Shown here: positions 9,492 through 17,924 of the stretch, piece by piece
Numbering within the stretch: position 1 is the first letter of the stretch
Layout: each line of letters starts with the position of its first letter
Origin: Paenibacillus algorifonticola
GTDB lineage: Bacteria > Bacillota > Bacilli > Paenibacillales > Paenibacillaceae
Direction: 5' to 3'
DNA: 64,000 nucleotides
NCBI RefSeq assembly: GCF_000971975.1
Contig: NZ_KQ040779.1
Coordinates: 170,757-234,756, forward strand
The notes under the pieces: generated by a model
What the model was told of the DNA's origin: nothing
Seen by the model: the letters and a program-made list of their open reading frames with translations, nothing else
Database searches by the model: none
Position numbers and translations under genes: made by a program

Positions 9492-10805
9492 TTAAACGCT
9501 GAAAATAACTTCGCTCAGTTGCAGTCTAATGCGCTCTTGACGACCGGACTCCAGACGGATCGGGTTGTTTTGCAGCGCGTATTGCTCAAGCGAAGCCAAA
9601 GTTGCTTTGCCGGAAACGATGTCAGCGCCGATGCCTTCTTTGAACGTACGGTAACGGTTGTCTACGATGCTATCAAGAATTTTTTCTTCCGTCAGCTTCG
9701 CAGCCGCTTTCAGACCCCATGCAAAGCTGTCCATACCGGCAATGTGGCCGAGGAACAGATCGTCCGCTTCGAACGATGCACGACGAACTTTCGCGTCAAA
9801 GTTAACGCCGCCACGGCCGATGCCGCCAGCTTTCAGCACTTCATACATCGTCAGTGTAGTGGAATAAAGATCAGTCGGGAATTCATCGGTATCCCAGCCC
9901 AGCAGCAGATCGCCTTGGTTCGCATCAAGGGAACCGAGCATGCCGTTGATAGCTGCCGTACGGATTTCGTGCTCGAACGTGTGGCCAGCAAGTGTCGCAT
10001 GGTTCGCTTCAAGGTTCAGCTTGAAGTCGTTGTGCAGGTTATATTTGCGCAGGAACGAAATCGTTGTTGCTGCATCAAAGTCATATTGGTGCTTCGTTGG
10101 CTCTTTCGGTTTAGGCTCGATCAGGAATTGCGCATCGAAGCCGATTTCTTTCGCATAAGCAAGCGCCATTTCGTACAGGCGTGCCAGGTTATCCAGCTCG
10201 AAGCCCATATCTGTGTTCAGCAAGGTTTCGTAGCCTTCGCGGCCGCCCCAGAAAACATAGTTTTCAGCGCCAAGCTCTTTGCCGACTTCAAGGCCTTTTT
10301 TCAGCTGCGCGCCAGCATAGGCATAAACGTCAGCGTTGCAAGTTGTGCCAGCGCCATGAACGAAACGCGGGTGCGAGAACATGTTAACCGTGTTCCAAAG
10401 CAATTTTTTGCCGGAAGTTTTCATGTTTTCTTTCAGCAAGCCTACGATGACATCGAGGTTTTTGTTCGTTTCTTGCAGCGTAGCGCCTTCTGGAGCGATG
10501 TCCACATCATGGAAGCAGTAGAACGGAATGTTCAGCTTATCCATGAATTCAAAGTTAGCTTCTACGCGCGCTTTTGCACGGTCAAGACCATCAAGCTTAT
10601 CCCACTCGCGGAACATCGTTGCCGAACCGAAAGGATCTGTGCCGTTAGCGTTAAAAGTATGCCAGTAAGCAACGGCGAAGCGCAGGTGCTCTTCCATTGT
10701 TTTGCCAAGAATGACTTGCTCCGGGTTATAGTGTTTGAATGCAAACGGATTGTCCGAACCTTTGCCCTCAAATTGAATTTTGCCAATGTTAGAAAAATAG
10801 CTCAT
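9492..10805 (-). CDS. xylA: Xylose isomerase
   Basis: Converts D-xylose to D-xylulose, the first step of bacterial xylose use, as a cytosolic metal-dependent TIM barrel. 437 residues matches the class II (Bacillus/Escherichia) enzymes. The catalytic [12 protein letters not shown] segment, the metal ligands in [31 protein letters not shown] and DANQGD are all seen. ATG 10805 has AGGAGG upstream. Transcription starts from a promoter that overlaps the XylR operator at 10886-10918 and runs across a cre site. First gene of xylAB. Confidence 0.98.
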   Translation of the reverse strand: MSYFSNIGKIQFEGKGSDNPFAFKHYNPEQVILGKTMEEHLRFAVAYWHTFNANGTDPFGSATMFREWDKLDGLDRAKARVEANFEFMDKLNIPFYCFHDVDIAPEGATLQETNKNLDVIVGLLKENMKTSGKKLLWNTVNMFSHPRFVHGAGTTCNADVYAYAGAQLKKGLEVGKELGAENYVFWGGREGYETLLNTDMGFELDNLARLYEMALAYAKEIGFDAQFLIEPKPKEPTKHQYDFDAATTISFLRKYNLHNDFKLNLEANHATLAGHTFEHEIRTAAINGMLGSLDANQGDLLLGWDTDEFPTDLYSTTLTMYEVLKAGGIGRGGVNFDAKVRRASFEADDLFLGHIAGMDSFAWGLKAAAKLTEEKILDSIVDNRYRTFKEGIGADIVSGKATLASLEQYALQNNPIRLESGRQERIRLQLSEVIFSV

Positions 10806-10854
10806 TTTTATAAAACCTCCTGATATGTTATGGGATTTGTTTCAAATCTGATGA

Positions 10855-10868
10855 TGTAAACGCTCCCC
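10855..10868. promoter_or_regulatory. Probable cre site (CcpA catabolite repression)
   Basis: TGTAAACGCTCCCC matches the cre consensus TGWAANCGNTNWCW at 12 of 14 positions. It lies between the xylA promoter and start codon, where CcpA binding would block xylAB in the presence of glucose. Inferred from consensus only. Confidence 0.6.
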
Positions 10869-10885
10869 AACAGCATAACACGATC

Positions 10886-10918
10886 AAACTTAGTTTGTCT
10901 ATTGACTAAACTAAGTTT
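10886..10918. promoter_or_regulatory. XylR operator (xylO) and divergent xylA/xylR promoters
   Basis: Perfect inverted repeat AAACTTAGTTT (10886-10896) and AAACTAAGTTT (10908-10918). The core TTAGTTT-N11-AAACTAA is 25 bp, the same size and half-sites as the Bacillus xylO consensus. A rightward -35 TTGACT (10902-10907) with TAAAAT about 19 bases on, and a leftward TAGACA with TATGCT, both overlap the operator, so XylR would control xylAB and its own gene together. Confidence 0.85.
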
Positions 10919-11069
10919 TTTTGTGCTAAAATAGTCGTATTAACCATTTCTAATAAGCTTGCTTTTCTTTCAACGCGACACGAGCTTTTTCGCCTGCGGT
11001 ACGGTCAGACCGTTTACGCCTGTGATACAATACACTACATGGATTTATAGATGGACGGAGGCAATCTTG

Positions 11070-12251
11070 TTGAAATTGAAGACAACCGGCGACTTGGCGC
11101 TTATCAAAAAAATGAATACCGCGATTGTGCTGGAGGCCATTATTAAGCATGCCCCCCTCTCTCGCGCTCAAATATCCGAGCGGACCGGGCTCAACAAAGC
11201 GACGGTTTCCAGTCTCGTACAGGACCTGATCGACAATCATCTCGTTTTTGAAAATGGCCCCGGCGAGTCCAGCGGCGGACGCAAGCCCGTCATGCTGCTG
11301 TTTAATGGGCAAGCTGGACATGCCATCGGTATCGACCTTGGCGTTAACTATATGCGGGGCGTGTTAAGCGATCTGCAAGGGACTGTCATTAGCGAGCGGC
11401 AGTTAAGCTTCAAAAAGCGCGAGCAGGATTTTGCACTGAACCAGCTCATCGCCTTTATTGAGGAGCTGGCGTCGCAAGCTCCTAGCAGCCATTATGGCCT
11501 GATCGGCATTGGTGTTGGTGCGCCGGGCATCGTTGATGACAAAGGCGCAATTCTGTTCGCTCCTAACCTCGAATGGCAGCAGGTTGAGCTGCAGCAGATG
11601 CTGGAAGCGCGCTTTCAGCTGCCTGTGACAATCGATAATGAAGCCAATGCCGGCGCACAGGGCGAGCAGAAATACGGCGCGGGGCGCGGCATCGCTAACC
11701 AGATATACGTCAGTGTCGGCATCGGCATCGGGACGGGCATTATTTTAAACAAGGAGCTGTACAAAGGGGCTTCCGGCTTTTCCGGCGAGCTGGGACATTT
11801 GTCGATTGAATATGGCGGCAAGCCGTGCCGCTGCGGCAATCAGGGATGCTGGGAGCTTTATGCTTCGGAGAATGCGCTGCTGGAGCAGGCAGAGCCGCTT
11901 GGCTTTGAGACGCTGGAGGAGCTGCTTGCTGCCGCAGAGGCTGGAAACAACGAGGTTCAGGCCTTATTTTATGCCATTGGCGAATATTTGGGCGTAGGCA
12001 TTTCCAACATTGTAAATGTGTTTAATCCAAACGTCGTGATCATCGGCAACCGCATGAGCCGAGCGCAAATGTGGCTGGAGGAAGCGATTCATGCCTCCAT
12101 CGCCCGCCGCACACTCAGCTATCACCGGGAAAAGCTGCAAATTTTGTTCGCTGAATTGCAGGACCAATCCGCCGTTCGCGGCGCAGCTTATTATGCGATT
12201 AGTACTTTTTTTGCGAAGGTTAAGAGCGGGCAGTCTGTTTTAAAACTTTAA
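11070..12251 (+). CDS. xylR: Xylose operon repressor, ROK family
   Basis: Xylose-responsive DNA-binding repressor of the ROK family, about 393 residues. An N-terminal winged helix (RAQISERTGLNKATVSSLVQDL) is followed by the sugar-binding kinase-like fold GIDLGVNYMRGVLSD and the zinc motif CRCGNQGCWELYASE. The start was set at TTG 11070 (or the adjacent TTG 11067) because GGAGG lies at 11057-11061 and family members begin KLKTTGDLALIKK. It is divergent from xylAB and separated from it by the shared operator. A long hairpin terminator follows. Confidence 0.93.
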   Translation: MKLKTTGDLALIKKMNTAIVLEAIIKHAPLSRAQISERTGLNKATVSSLVQDLIDNHLVFENGPGESSGGRKPVMLLFNGQAGHAIGIDLGVNYMRGVLSDLQGTVISERQLSFKKREQDFALNQLIAFIEELASQAPSSHYGLIGIGVGAPGIVDDKGAILFAPNLEWQQVELQQMLEARFQLPVTIDNEANAGAQGEQKYGAGRGIANQIYVSVGIGIGTGIILNKELYKGASGFSGELGHLSIEYGGKPCRCGNQGCWELYASENALLEQAEPLGFETLEELLAAAEAGNNEVQALFYAIGEYLGVGISNIVNVFNPNVVIIGNRMSRAQMWLEEAIHASIARRTLSYHREKLQILFAELQDQSAVRGAAYYAISTFFAKVKSGQSVLKL

Positions 12252-12314
12252 ATTAGATACGCTAAAAATTCACTATTCTTCTCGTTTGATTCTTACCATC
12301 TACAGCAAACCCAT

Positions 12315-12364
12315 AACAAGCCCAGCTTTGCTATTTATGATAATAGCTAAGCTGGGCTTGTTTT
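12315..12364 (+). terminator. Terminator of xylR
   Basis: Fourteen-base arms AACAAGCCCAGCTT and AAGCTGGGCTTGTT, with an inner pairing GCTATT/AATAGC, followed by TTATATT. It marks the left edge of the AT-rich accessory region. Confidence 0.9.
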
Positions 12365-12514
12365 ATATTAAAAATGTAATATCTGTAATAAAACAAACCA
12401 TAGCTTTAGAATAACAGATGATCTACTTAAGAATAGAGATAAAGTTACATCATATGGTAAAATGATAGAAACATTAAAGATGAGTAAAATATTGCTCTCT
12501 TACTCTTTGAAAGG

Positions 12515-15118
12515 GTGGTCGTTTTGTCGGATTTTGAAGATATAAATAAAACAGTATACGAAAATTTGGAACAAATCCTGCAAAAGCTTGACGATCGTTT
12601 GGATTTAAAACTATTCGCTATCGTAATAAATGATGAAAACCAAAAATGGATTGAAAAAATACGGGTTAAAAACGTATTAAGCGATGAACCGGGGAAAGAG
12701 ACTGAGGTCATTCAAGAAGAATTGAATAGCCCTGAAGAGGTATTCAAACAATTAAGTCCTTATTTAAAAAAACCAGATGGTGATTTGAAACAATTTATTT
12801 TAGAGCTTGAAAATCATAATTTCAACACTCATATGTTAAATAGCAATTTGACAGATTTAGATGCCAGTGAAAATGAGGCAACTATAGAAAGCAACAATGA
12901 TCTCCCCTTTCGACCATTATCCAGAGAATCGGCTGTTTTCTATTTCAGTTTTTTTAACCTTGAAGTAGACAAAAATAAATATACAATAAAATACATTCTT
13001 TCAATTGAATATTTGGATGTTGAAGCAAGAACAAATTTCCTAGAACGGCCTAACTTATCCTTTCTTCGAATGTTACTTGACTACTATTTCAGTGACTTTT
13101 ATAGGTTTACTGCTGATGGTTACTTATTTGTTAACGATGATCAAGTCATTGAAATTAAGTATAAAGAAAACAGCACTCAGTTTCTCCAACGAATGGCAAG
13201 ACTTTTTTTCGGAAAAATACAAGATTTTATTGTAAGTGAAGTGAATCTACTGGATCTTGCCACCACAGAAATTGATTTATCGGAGACTCTGCGGAATCAG
13301 TATTATATTAACAACTTATTCGAAAAAATAGATGGTATATCTACAAGAACATATGAGGGAGAAAGTCCGTTTGGATGCATGCTCTTGCTAAAAACGAGCA
13401 TGCTAGATGATAGTAAGTTAATCAAATATTTAATTCGATTCCAAAATCACCTGCCCCTCAATTTGGAGGACTCACGACGTATTCGCAAATTATTGGAGCT
13501 TACAAATAATGAAAGAGACTTGTATTTAATTGCAGATGACAGAGCCATATATGGTGTGGGTGAAATAGACTGGAGTCAACTTAAAGATAATTTAGTGTTC
13601 AAGATTGAATTTAAAGGGCTTTCTAGATACGATCTGCTGCTTGTGACAACAGAAGAAAAGCAATATACGGATGCTCGTGTAGTTGCCGAAGAAGAGTCTA
13701 AAATTTTCAAAATGACCATGAACCTAGAAATTATTTCTCATAACTTGACCAGTATTTCCTTTCAACATCCAGGAATCGGTGCTAGTGGCTTCAATGCCGA
13801 GCTTTTTAAACGCACAATGAAAACCCAGTTTAAGGAGGTAACCCCCTCTTTAACAGATGAGGCAATAGAAAAGCTGCGGTTAGTCATTCAAAAGGCGACT
13901 GAGCAACAAAGCGGTTCAATGGTTGTAATAACAGATCGTGAAACAGCAGAAACTGAATTAATAAAATTAGGAAAACAGTCTACTCCAATTTTAACAACTG
14001 AAATTAATCCTGCTTTCATCAAATACCTGACCTCCATTGACGGTGCCATATATTTTGATACTTCGGGGGCTTGTCATGCCATTGGGGTAATTTTAGATGG
14101 GCTTGCACAGCCTCATCTGGGTGACTCAAGTAGAGGAGCCCGATTTCATTCTGCATACCATTATTTGGAAAAACTTAAAGGAACTACGGGCTGCGTAATT
14201 GCTATTATCTCAGAGGATGGCATGGTAAATTTAATCCCTGAGCAGGTAAATGAAAAAATAGTACGACAGTTAGTAAGAGAAATGATTAGTCATATAAGAG
14301 ACAATGACAAACTTAGCGATGAAACAATAAAAAATGATGAAATTTTCAAAGATTATGAACGACGTCTAGAAGAGGCTGCGAGAGAAACAGATATTGATCA
14401 CCATCATTTTTTTAAAATAGCAATAGCTTTTTTTGAAAAAAAACATTATAAAGATGCAGCTAGTTATTATAAGAAGGGACTAGACAAGTATGGTCATTTC
14501 AACCTTGAATACGACCGCAAATTTGGACAAATATTAATTTTAAATGCCCTGAATACTATGGATTCTGAGAGGGAACTTGAATACTATAAAGAGACTTTGG
14601 AACAACTTAATAAGGTCATTAATAACACTGTTGAATCCGCAAGAAATTTGCATGATTATAACCGTCGTGCCTTAGCCTTACAAGGGATCGCAGCGTTTAC
14701 TTCTAGTAAAAAACAGAAAACGGACTTATTAAGAGATGCAATATCTGATATTACAATATCAATTGGATTGAAAAAAACTAAAAAAAACATTCTATATCAT
14801 AACCGGGGTTCTATCTATTTAGATTTGAAAAATGAACAGGAAGCAGTCAACGATTTTATTGCTTCTGAATTAGAATCATCGGAAGAGCTTACCATTAGTT
14901 ATATAGAAAAACTTATTATGAAAACCCCTTCTATATATTTACACGCTCTTTCCAGTTATGTCGAGAAGAAAAACAGCAAAAAAGATAGTAAAGCTCTTGA
15001 AGATCTTTTAAGAAAATATGGTGCTAAACTATCCACAGAATCTTTAGAAGTAGCGGCTGCTTTAGAACAATACGGAATGGATGATCAGGTACAAAACAAT
15101 GAAAATGAGGAGATCTAA
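12515..15118 (+). CDS. DAC-domain (diadenylate cyclase-like) protein with TPR tail
   Basis: 867 residues, AT-rich, no signal peptide. Residues about 470-575 resemble the DAC/DisA_N nucleotidyltransferase domain: the DGA motif at 509-511 (SIDGAIYFDTSG), then RGARFHSA at 540-547 in place of the usual GTRHRxA, then a VIAIISEDGMVNLIP strand pair. DAC enzymes make c-di-AMP from two ATP. The first 450 residues are unrecognised, mixed alpha/beta, and may be a sensor. Residues about 630-810 form TPR-like helices (KIAIAFFEKKHYKDAASYYKKGL). The TTG at 12524 with AAGGGTGG upstream is a better start than GTG 12515. Its stop overlaps the next start (TAATG), so it is coupled to the hydrolase and SAVED genes. 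Catalysis is unproven because the second motif is variant. Confidence 0.72.
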   Translation: MVVLSDFEDINKTVYENLEQILQKLDDRLDLKLFAIVINDENQKWIEKIRVKNVLSDEPGKETEVIQEELNSPEEVFKQLSPYLKKPDGDLKQFILELENHNFNTHMLNSNLTDLDASENEATIESNNDLPFRPLSRESAVFYFSFFNLEVDKNKYTIKYILSIEYLDVEARTNFLERPNLSFLRMLLDYYFSDFYRFTADGYLFVNDDQVIEIKYKENSTQFLQRMARLFFGKIQDFIVSEVNLLDLATTEIDLSETLRNQYYINNLFEKIDGISTRTYEGESPFGCMLLLKTSMLDDSKLIKYLIRFQNHLPLNLEDSRRIRKLLELTNNERDLYLIADDRAIYGVGEIDWSQLKDNLVFKIEFKGLSRYDLLLVTTEEKQYTDARVVAEEESKIFKMTMNLEIISHNLTSISFQHPGIGASGFNAELFKRTMKTQFKEVTPSLTDEAIEKLRLVIQKATEQQSGSMVVITDRETAETELIKLGKQSTPILTTEINPAFIKYLTSIDGAIYFDTSGACHAIGVILDGLAQPHLGDSSRGARFHSAYHYLEKLKGTTGCVIAIISEDGMVNLIPEQVNEKIVRQLVREMISHIRDNDKLSDETIKNDEIFKDYERRLEEAARETDIDHHHFFKIAIAFFEKKHYKDAASYYKKGLDKYGHFNLEYDRKFGQILILNALNTMDSERELEYYKETLEQLNKVINNTVESARNLHDYNRRALALQGIAAFTSSKKQKTDLLRDAISDITISIGLKKTKKNILYHNRGSIYLDLKNEQEAVNDFIASELESSEELTISYIEKLIMKTPSIYLHALSSYVEKKNSKKDSKALEDLLRKYGAKLSTESLEVAAALEQYGMDDQVQNNENEEI

Positions 15119-15739
15119 TGAGTATCGAGAAAGCGAAACTAATACAAATAGTAGCTCGGTCTACGAATAGCCAAGTTGCAGTGATTTTTGTCCATGGCAT
15201 AGGAGGAGATCCCCACGATACATGGAGAAAAGATCAACAAACGAAACCACTTTTTGAATTATTAGGTGATGAACCACTTTTAAGCGATGTTGAATTTTAC
15301 AGCTACGGATATCGCACTGGTATTACGCCCCTTCAATATGATTTCATGACAATAAGGGCTAGTTAATAATCAAGTAAAATCTTTGCGTAGGAAAAGTTCC
15401 CTCCTGGCTCGACTTGAGGAAAATTGGAACAAATATGTCTATAGAGGTGGAACGAAGAGTCTGCCCGAAACGTTGAAACACGAGATTCAACAGATTGCTT
15501 TACGTGGAGCTCGTGATCGAATAGTAGCACAAGCCTCCTCTACGCCATTGTATTTACAAGGAGAAATATTTCCTGTTGATGAGGATCATTCGAGCATTTG
15601 CAAAGTCGATAATGAAAGCAATGTTTTCAAAACCATTTCTACTTTTTTACATAAAATTGTAAAGGCTGCTTCCGCTAGCCCTAAACCTGCTGTTTCTCAT
15701 ACTTACAGCAATACGAAGAGCATCCCCACTTCCAAGTGA
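15118..15739 (+). pseudogene. Alpha/beta hydrolase effector, internally deleted and frameshifted
   Basis: The first frame (15118-15366, 82 residues) is the start of a DUF676-like alpha/beta hydrolase: AVIFVHGIGGDPHDTWR, then the strand VEFYSYGYR. It stops at FMTIRAS. The next frame, open from about 15356, resumes with NNQVKSLRRKSSLLARL and continues through TPLYLQGEIFPVDEDHSSICK, a typical C-terminal part with the triad His (DEDHSSI). The GxSxG nucleophile segment of roughly 80 residues is missing, so the enzyme cannot be active as read. Near 15700 the frame changes again; the frame of the SAVED gene is open upstream and reads LQQYEEHPHFQVNWTEYF, suggesting that hydrolase and SAVED were once one fused protein. 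Confidence 0.7.
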
Positions 15740-16395
15740 ACTGGACGGAATACTTTGATAAAAAAACTTCCCCATGGAAGCTCCCTACTTTAGCTGAGTG
15801 GGATACAATGACTAAAGAGCTGGATGTGGCAGCTGAATATTGGGCAAGTCATCGCTCAGAATTTAATGGAATTATACGCCTTTATGCCAGATTCACCCTC
15901 CCAGGTGGCATATTATTTGGCAGTCTTTTCTCTCGGGCGCGAGGCGCTATGATCGAGGTCTCACAAGGGGAACAAATATGGTCAACCTCTAGGAATGATC
16001 CTGCATATCAAGTCAGTACACAACGATTAATGGGAAACAATCTGCATAGCAAACGTGCCGTTGTCGTACTCAGTGTTACTCAAAATATTGAAACTTCCGT
16101 TTACTCCTACTTAAATCAAACGGAAACTTCTTTCAAACTGCTAATAAATGTAATTCCCTCATCAGGAGCAGGCCAGCAGAGCATAGAAAATGCTGAACAG
16201 GCGGTAACTTACGCTATGGAAGTGAAAAATTTGATGGTTGACTTAAAAGCAAACGGCATCGAGGAAATTCAACTATATTTAAACTGTCCCTTAGGCGTAG
16301 CGGTTTTTGTCGGCCATTATTTGAGTTCTATAGGCCCGATACAAGTTTTTGATTATCTACAACCAGGTTACACTGCATCTTGTTTGATTGGTTGA
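15736..16395 (+). CDS. SAVED-domain protein (cyclic nucleotide sensor)
   Basis: 219 residues matching the SAVED domain: an early segment WTEYFDKKTSPWKLPTLAEW, a middle part RLYARFTLPGGILFGSLFSRARGAMIEV, and the diagnostic C-terminus IEEIQLYLNCPLGVAVFVGHYL followed by GPIQVFDY. SAVED binds cyclic oligonucleotides or dinucleotides in CBASS effectors (Cap4, TIR-SAVED) and CRISPR-associated CalpL. Here it directly follows hydrolase remnants and overlaps them by four bases (GTGA). The GTG start has no clear ribosome site, and upstream in-frame coding (EEHPHFQ) suggests it is the C-terminal half of a hydrolase-SAVED fusion broken by a frameshift. Probable receptor for the nucleotide made by the DAC protein. 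Confidence 0.78.
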   Translation: MNWTEYFDKKTSPWKLPTLAEWDTMTKELDVAAEYWASHRSEFNGIIRLYARFTLPGGILFGSLFSRARGAMIEVSQGEQIWSTSRNDPAYQVSTQRLMGNNLHSKRAVVVLSVTQNIETSVYSYLNQTETSFKLLINVIPSSGAGQQSIENAEQAVTYAMEVKNLMVDLKANGIEEIQLYLNCPLGVAVFVGHYLSSIGPIQVFDYLQPGYTASCLIG

Positions 16396-16456
16396 GAACA
16401 TAACCTAAACTAAAATTGATCAGTCGTTTAGTAGTCCCTCCTCTGCCCTATCAAAT

Positions 16457-16510
16457 AAAAGACGAACAAAAGTCAATGTCGATAAGACTGACCTTTTGTT
16501 CGTCTTTTTT
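16457..16510 (+). terminator. Terminator after the SAVED gene
   Basis: Arms AAAGACGAACAAAAG and CTTTTGTTCGTCTTT enclose a loop of about 20 bases, followed by TTT. It ends the DAC-hydrolase-SAVED transcription unit and abuts the SDR remnant. Confidence 0.85.
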
Positions 16511-16528
16511 AGAAAAACTCTAATACAT

Positions 16529-16807
16529 GCGGTCATCGTCCTGACTAAAAACATCGCAGCTTTCTATGGCCGCGAAAACGGTAAAATCCACGCTAACGTA
16601 ATCGCACCGGGTTCCATTGCAACCGGAATGACAGCTAATCTGGGCACGCTTGATCCACTTGGAACTCTTACATTTGGCGATCTTGGCCCGTTCAATGGCG
16701 GCGAAGCGGACGATATCGCGAATACAGCTCTTTTCCTCGCGTCAGACGAGTCGAAGTTCATCAATGGCGATGTCATTACAGTTGACGGCGCTTGGACATC
16801 CCGATAA
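16529..16807 (+). pseudogene. C-terminal remnant of an SDR oxidoreductase
   Basis: The frame reads VLTKNIAAFYGRENGKIHANVIAPGSIATGMT and ends FLASDESKFINGDVITVDGAWTSR, the last 90 or so residues of a classical SDR from just after the catalytic Tyr-Lys. The nucleotide-binding and catalytic parts are absent, and the frame runs upstream straight into the terminator hairpin, so the 5' part was replaced. Base composition is GC-richer than the SAVED gene, like the chromosome core. It probably marks the right edge of the DAC-SAVED insertion. Confidence 0.8.
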
Positions 16808-16907
16808 GAGCTTATAGTATTATTCTTAATTCAGGTTCATTCATGCAATCTTTGTTACTCGTTTGACGGTATCATTTGAAACGAAGTGATCTTCACGATT
16901 GTATTCC

Positions 16908-16983
16908 GGCGAATTGTGGTTTTACATTACCACGGTTCGCCTCCGCCTCCTTGAACACCATCCGAATAAGGATGGTGTTTTTG
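16908..16983 (+). repeat. tmRNA-end-like hairpin plus terminator, copy 1
   Basis: Hairpin from GGCGAATTGTGG to CCACGGTTCGCC, then TCCGCCTCC, then the intrinsic terminator AACACCATCC/GGATGGTGTT with TTTT. The same plan, with ending CGCCTCCACCA, is seen at 21980-22055. Likely a degenerate att site of an island. Upstream GTGATCTTC resembles the sequence before the T-arm in copies 2 and 4. Confidence 0.6.
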
Positions 16984-17094
16984 CTTTATATTTGAGGAGA
17001 AATTTGCTATTATGTACATACATTATAAAAGTTATTACAGTAATAAGGTATAACAAATTGATCATAGATCATACTTATAGAGAGGAGAATATCA

Positions 17095-17388
17095 ATGAAT
17101 GGTGTGGTCAAAGTGACAAATGATAAACCAAATGTGACGCGTTATTCCCGCAAAATAGGACGAATGGGCAATAGTTTGGGAGTAAGCTTGCCAAAAAGCC
17201 TGGCTGAAAAGTTGAATATCTCACAAGGTGATGAGATCGAATTTATTGAAAATGATCGCGGTGAAGTAGTGTTGAAGAAGGTGCGGCAAGGTCAACTCCC
17301 CGATAATGTAAGACCAGAGGTTCTTGAAGCCTTCTTTGACGTGTTTGAAGAAGATGAAGGTATCCTTGAAGATTTAAGGGATCGATGA
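17095..17388 (+). CDS. AbrB/MazE-type antitoxin
   Basis: 97 residues with a SpoVT/AbrB swapped-hairpin DNA-binding domain at about 13-60 (RKIGRMGNSLGVSLPKSLAEKLNISQGDEIEF) and an acidic C-terminal tail (FFDVFEEDEGILEDLRD) of the kind that wraps the toxin. ATG 17095 has GAGGAG upstream. It lies one base before the Doc gene, so the pair is a toxin-antitoxin operon, probably autoregulated by this protein. The antitoxin type (AbrB/MazE) paired with Doc is a known combination. Confidence 0.88.
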   Translation: MNGVVKVTNDKPNVTRYSRKIGRMGNSLGVSLPKSLAEKLNISQGDEIEFIENDRGEVVLKKVRQGQLPDNVRPEVLEAFFDVFEEDEGILEDLRDR

Positions 17389-17389
17389 A

Positions 17390-17782
17390 ATGGCCATATT
17401 CCTAACCAAAGAAGAGGTTATTTCAGCCCACTACTTCATGATGAAAAAAATGAACGACGCAGACCAAGCGGGTGTGAAGGATCACGGCCTGCTGGAATCT
17501 GCGGTACATAGACCTAAGCAGAGTGTTTTTGGAGAAGATGCTTATCCAAATTTATTTGACAAAGCCGCCGCCTTACTAGAGTCCCTAGTGAAGAATCATT
17601 GCTTCCACAATGGTAATAAACGGACAGCCTATTTGGTTACCAAATCGTTTCTTATGATTAATGGCAAACATTTAAGGATGAAACGTGAATACGCTGTGGA
17701 GTTTATTGTAGATATTGCAAAAGGAATTCATTCGTTGGAGGCTACTACAAGGATTTTGAAAGAATTTTCTGTAGATAGATAA
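17390..17782 (+). CDS. doc: Fic/Doc-family toxin (death on curing)
   Basis: 130 residues. The Doc signature HxFx(N/D)GNKR is intact at residues 70-78 (HCFHNGNKRTAY). Doc proteins phosphorylate elongation factor Tu and stop translation; the antitoxin normally binds the active site. The full alpha-helical Doc core is present, and length matches the family (about 125 residues). It directly follows the AbrB/MazE-like gene and ends 33 bases before a tmRNA 3'-end remnant, so the module probably stabilises an integrated island. Confidence 0.9.
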   Translation: MAIFLTKEEVISAHYFMMKKMNDADQAGVKDHGLLESAVHRPKQSVFGEDAYPNLFDKAAALLESLVKNHCFHNGNKRTAYLVTKSFLMINGKHLRMKREYAVEFIVDIAKGIHSLEATTRILKEFSVDR

Positions 17783-17814
17783 TTCATAGGGCGTCTGCTC
17801 AAGTGACATCAAAT

Positions 17815-17924
17815 CTGTGACTACACCCGTAGAAGCAAGCATGGCGTGATCTTCGGACAGGGGTTCGACTCCCCCTCGCCTTCACCATGTAAATCCACAA
17901 CCGCTTCGGTTGTGGATTTTTTTA
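17815..17924 (+). repeat. tmRNA (ssrA) 3'-end remnant plus terminator, copy 2
   Basis: 17815-17886 resembles the last 70 bases of a Firmicute tmRNA: the CCCGTAGAAGC segment, TTCGGACAGGGG, the T-loop TTCGACT, CCCC and TCGCCTTCACCA. It is followed by a terminator with arms AATCCACAACC/GGTTGTGGATT and T residues. There is no mRNA-like part or 5' end nearby, so this is only an end fragment, typical of an attachment site left by an island that integrates in ssrA. Closely similar to 23115-23224. Confidence 0.75.

Noticed and set aside
9519..10823. Long frame opposite xylA (434 residues)
   Set aside because: Antisense shadow of the well-conserved xylA; no ribosome site and no family resemblance.
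16899..17123. 74-residue frame before the toxin-antitoxin pair
   Set aside because: Lies over a hairpin, terminator and the antitoxin ribosome site; composition is not protein-like.
17815..17886. A complete tmRNA gene
   Set aside because: No 5' half, tag reading frame or pseudoknots upstream; only the last 70 or so bases are present.
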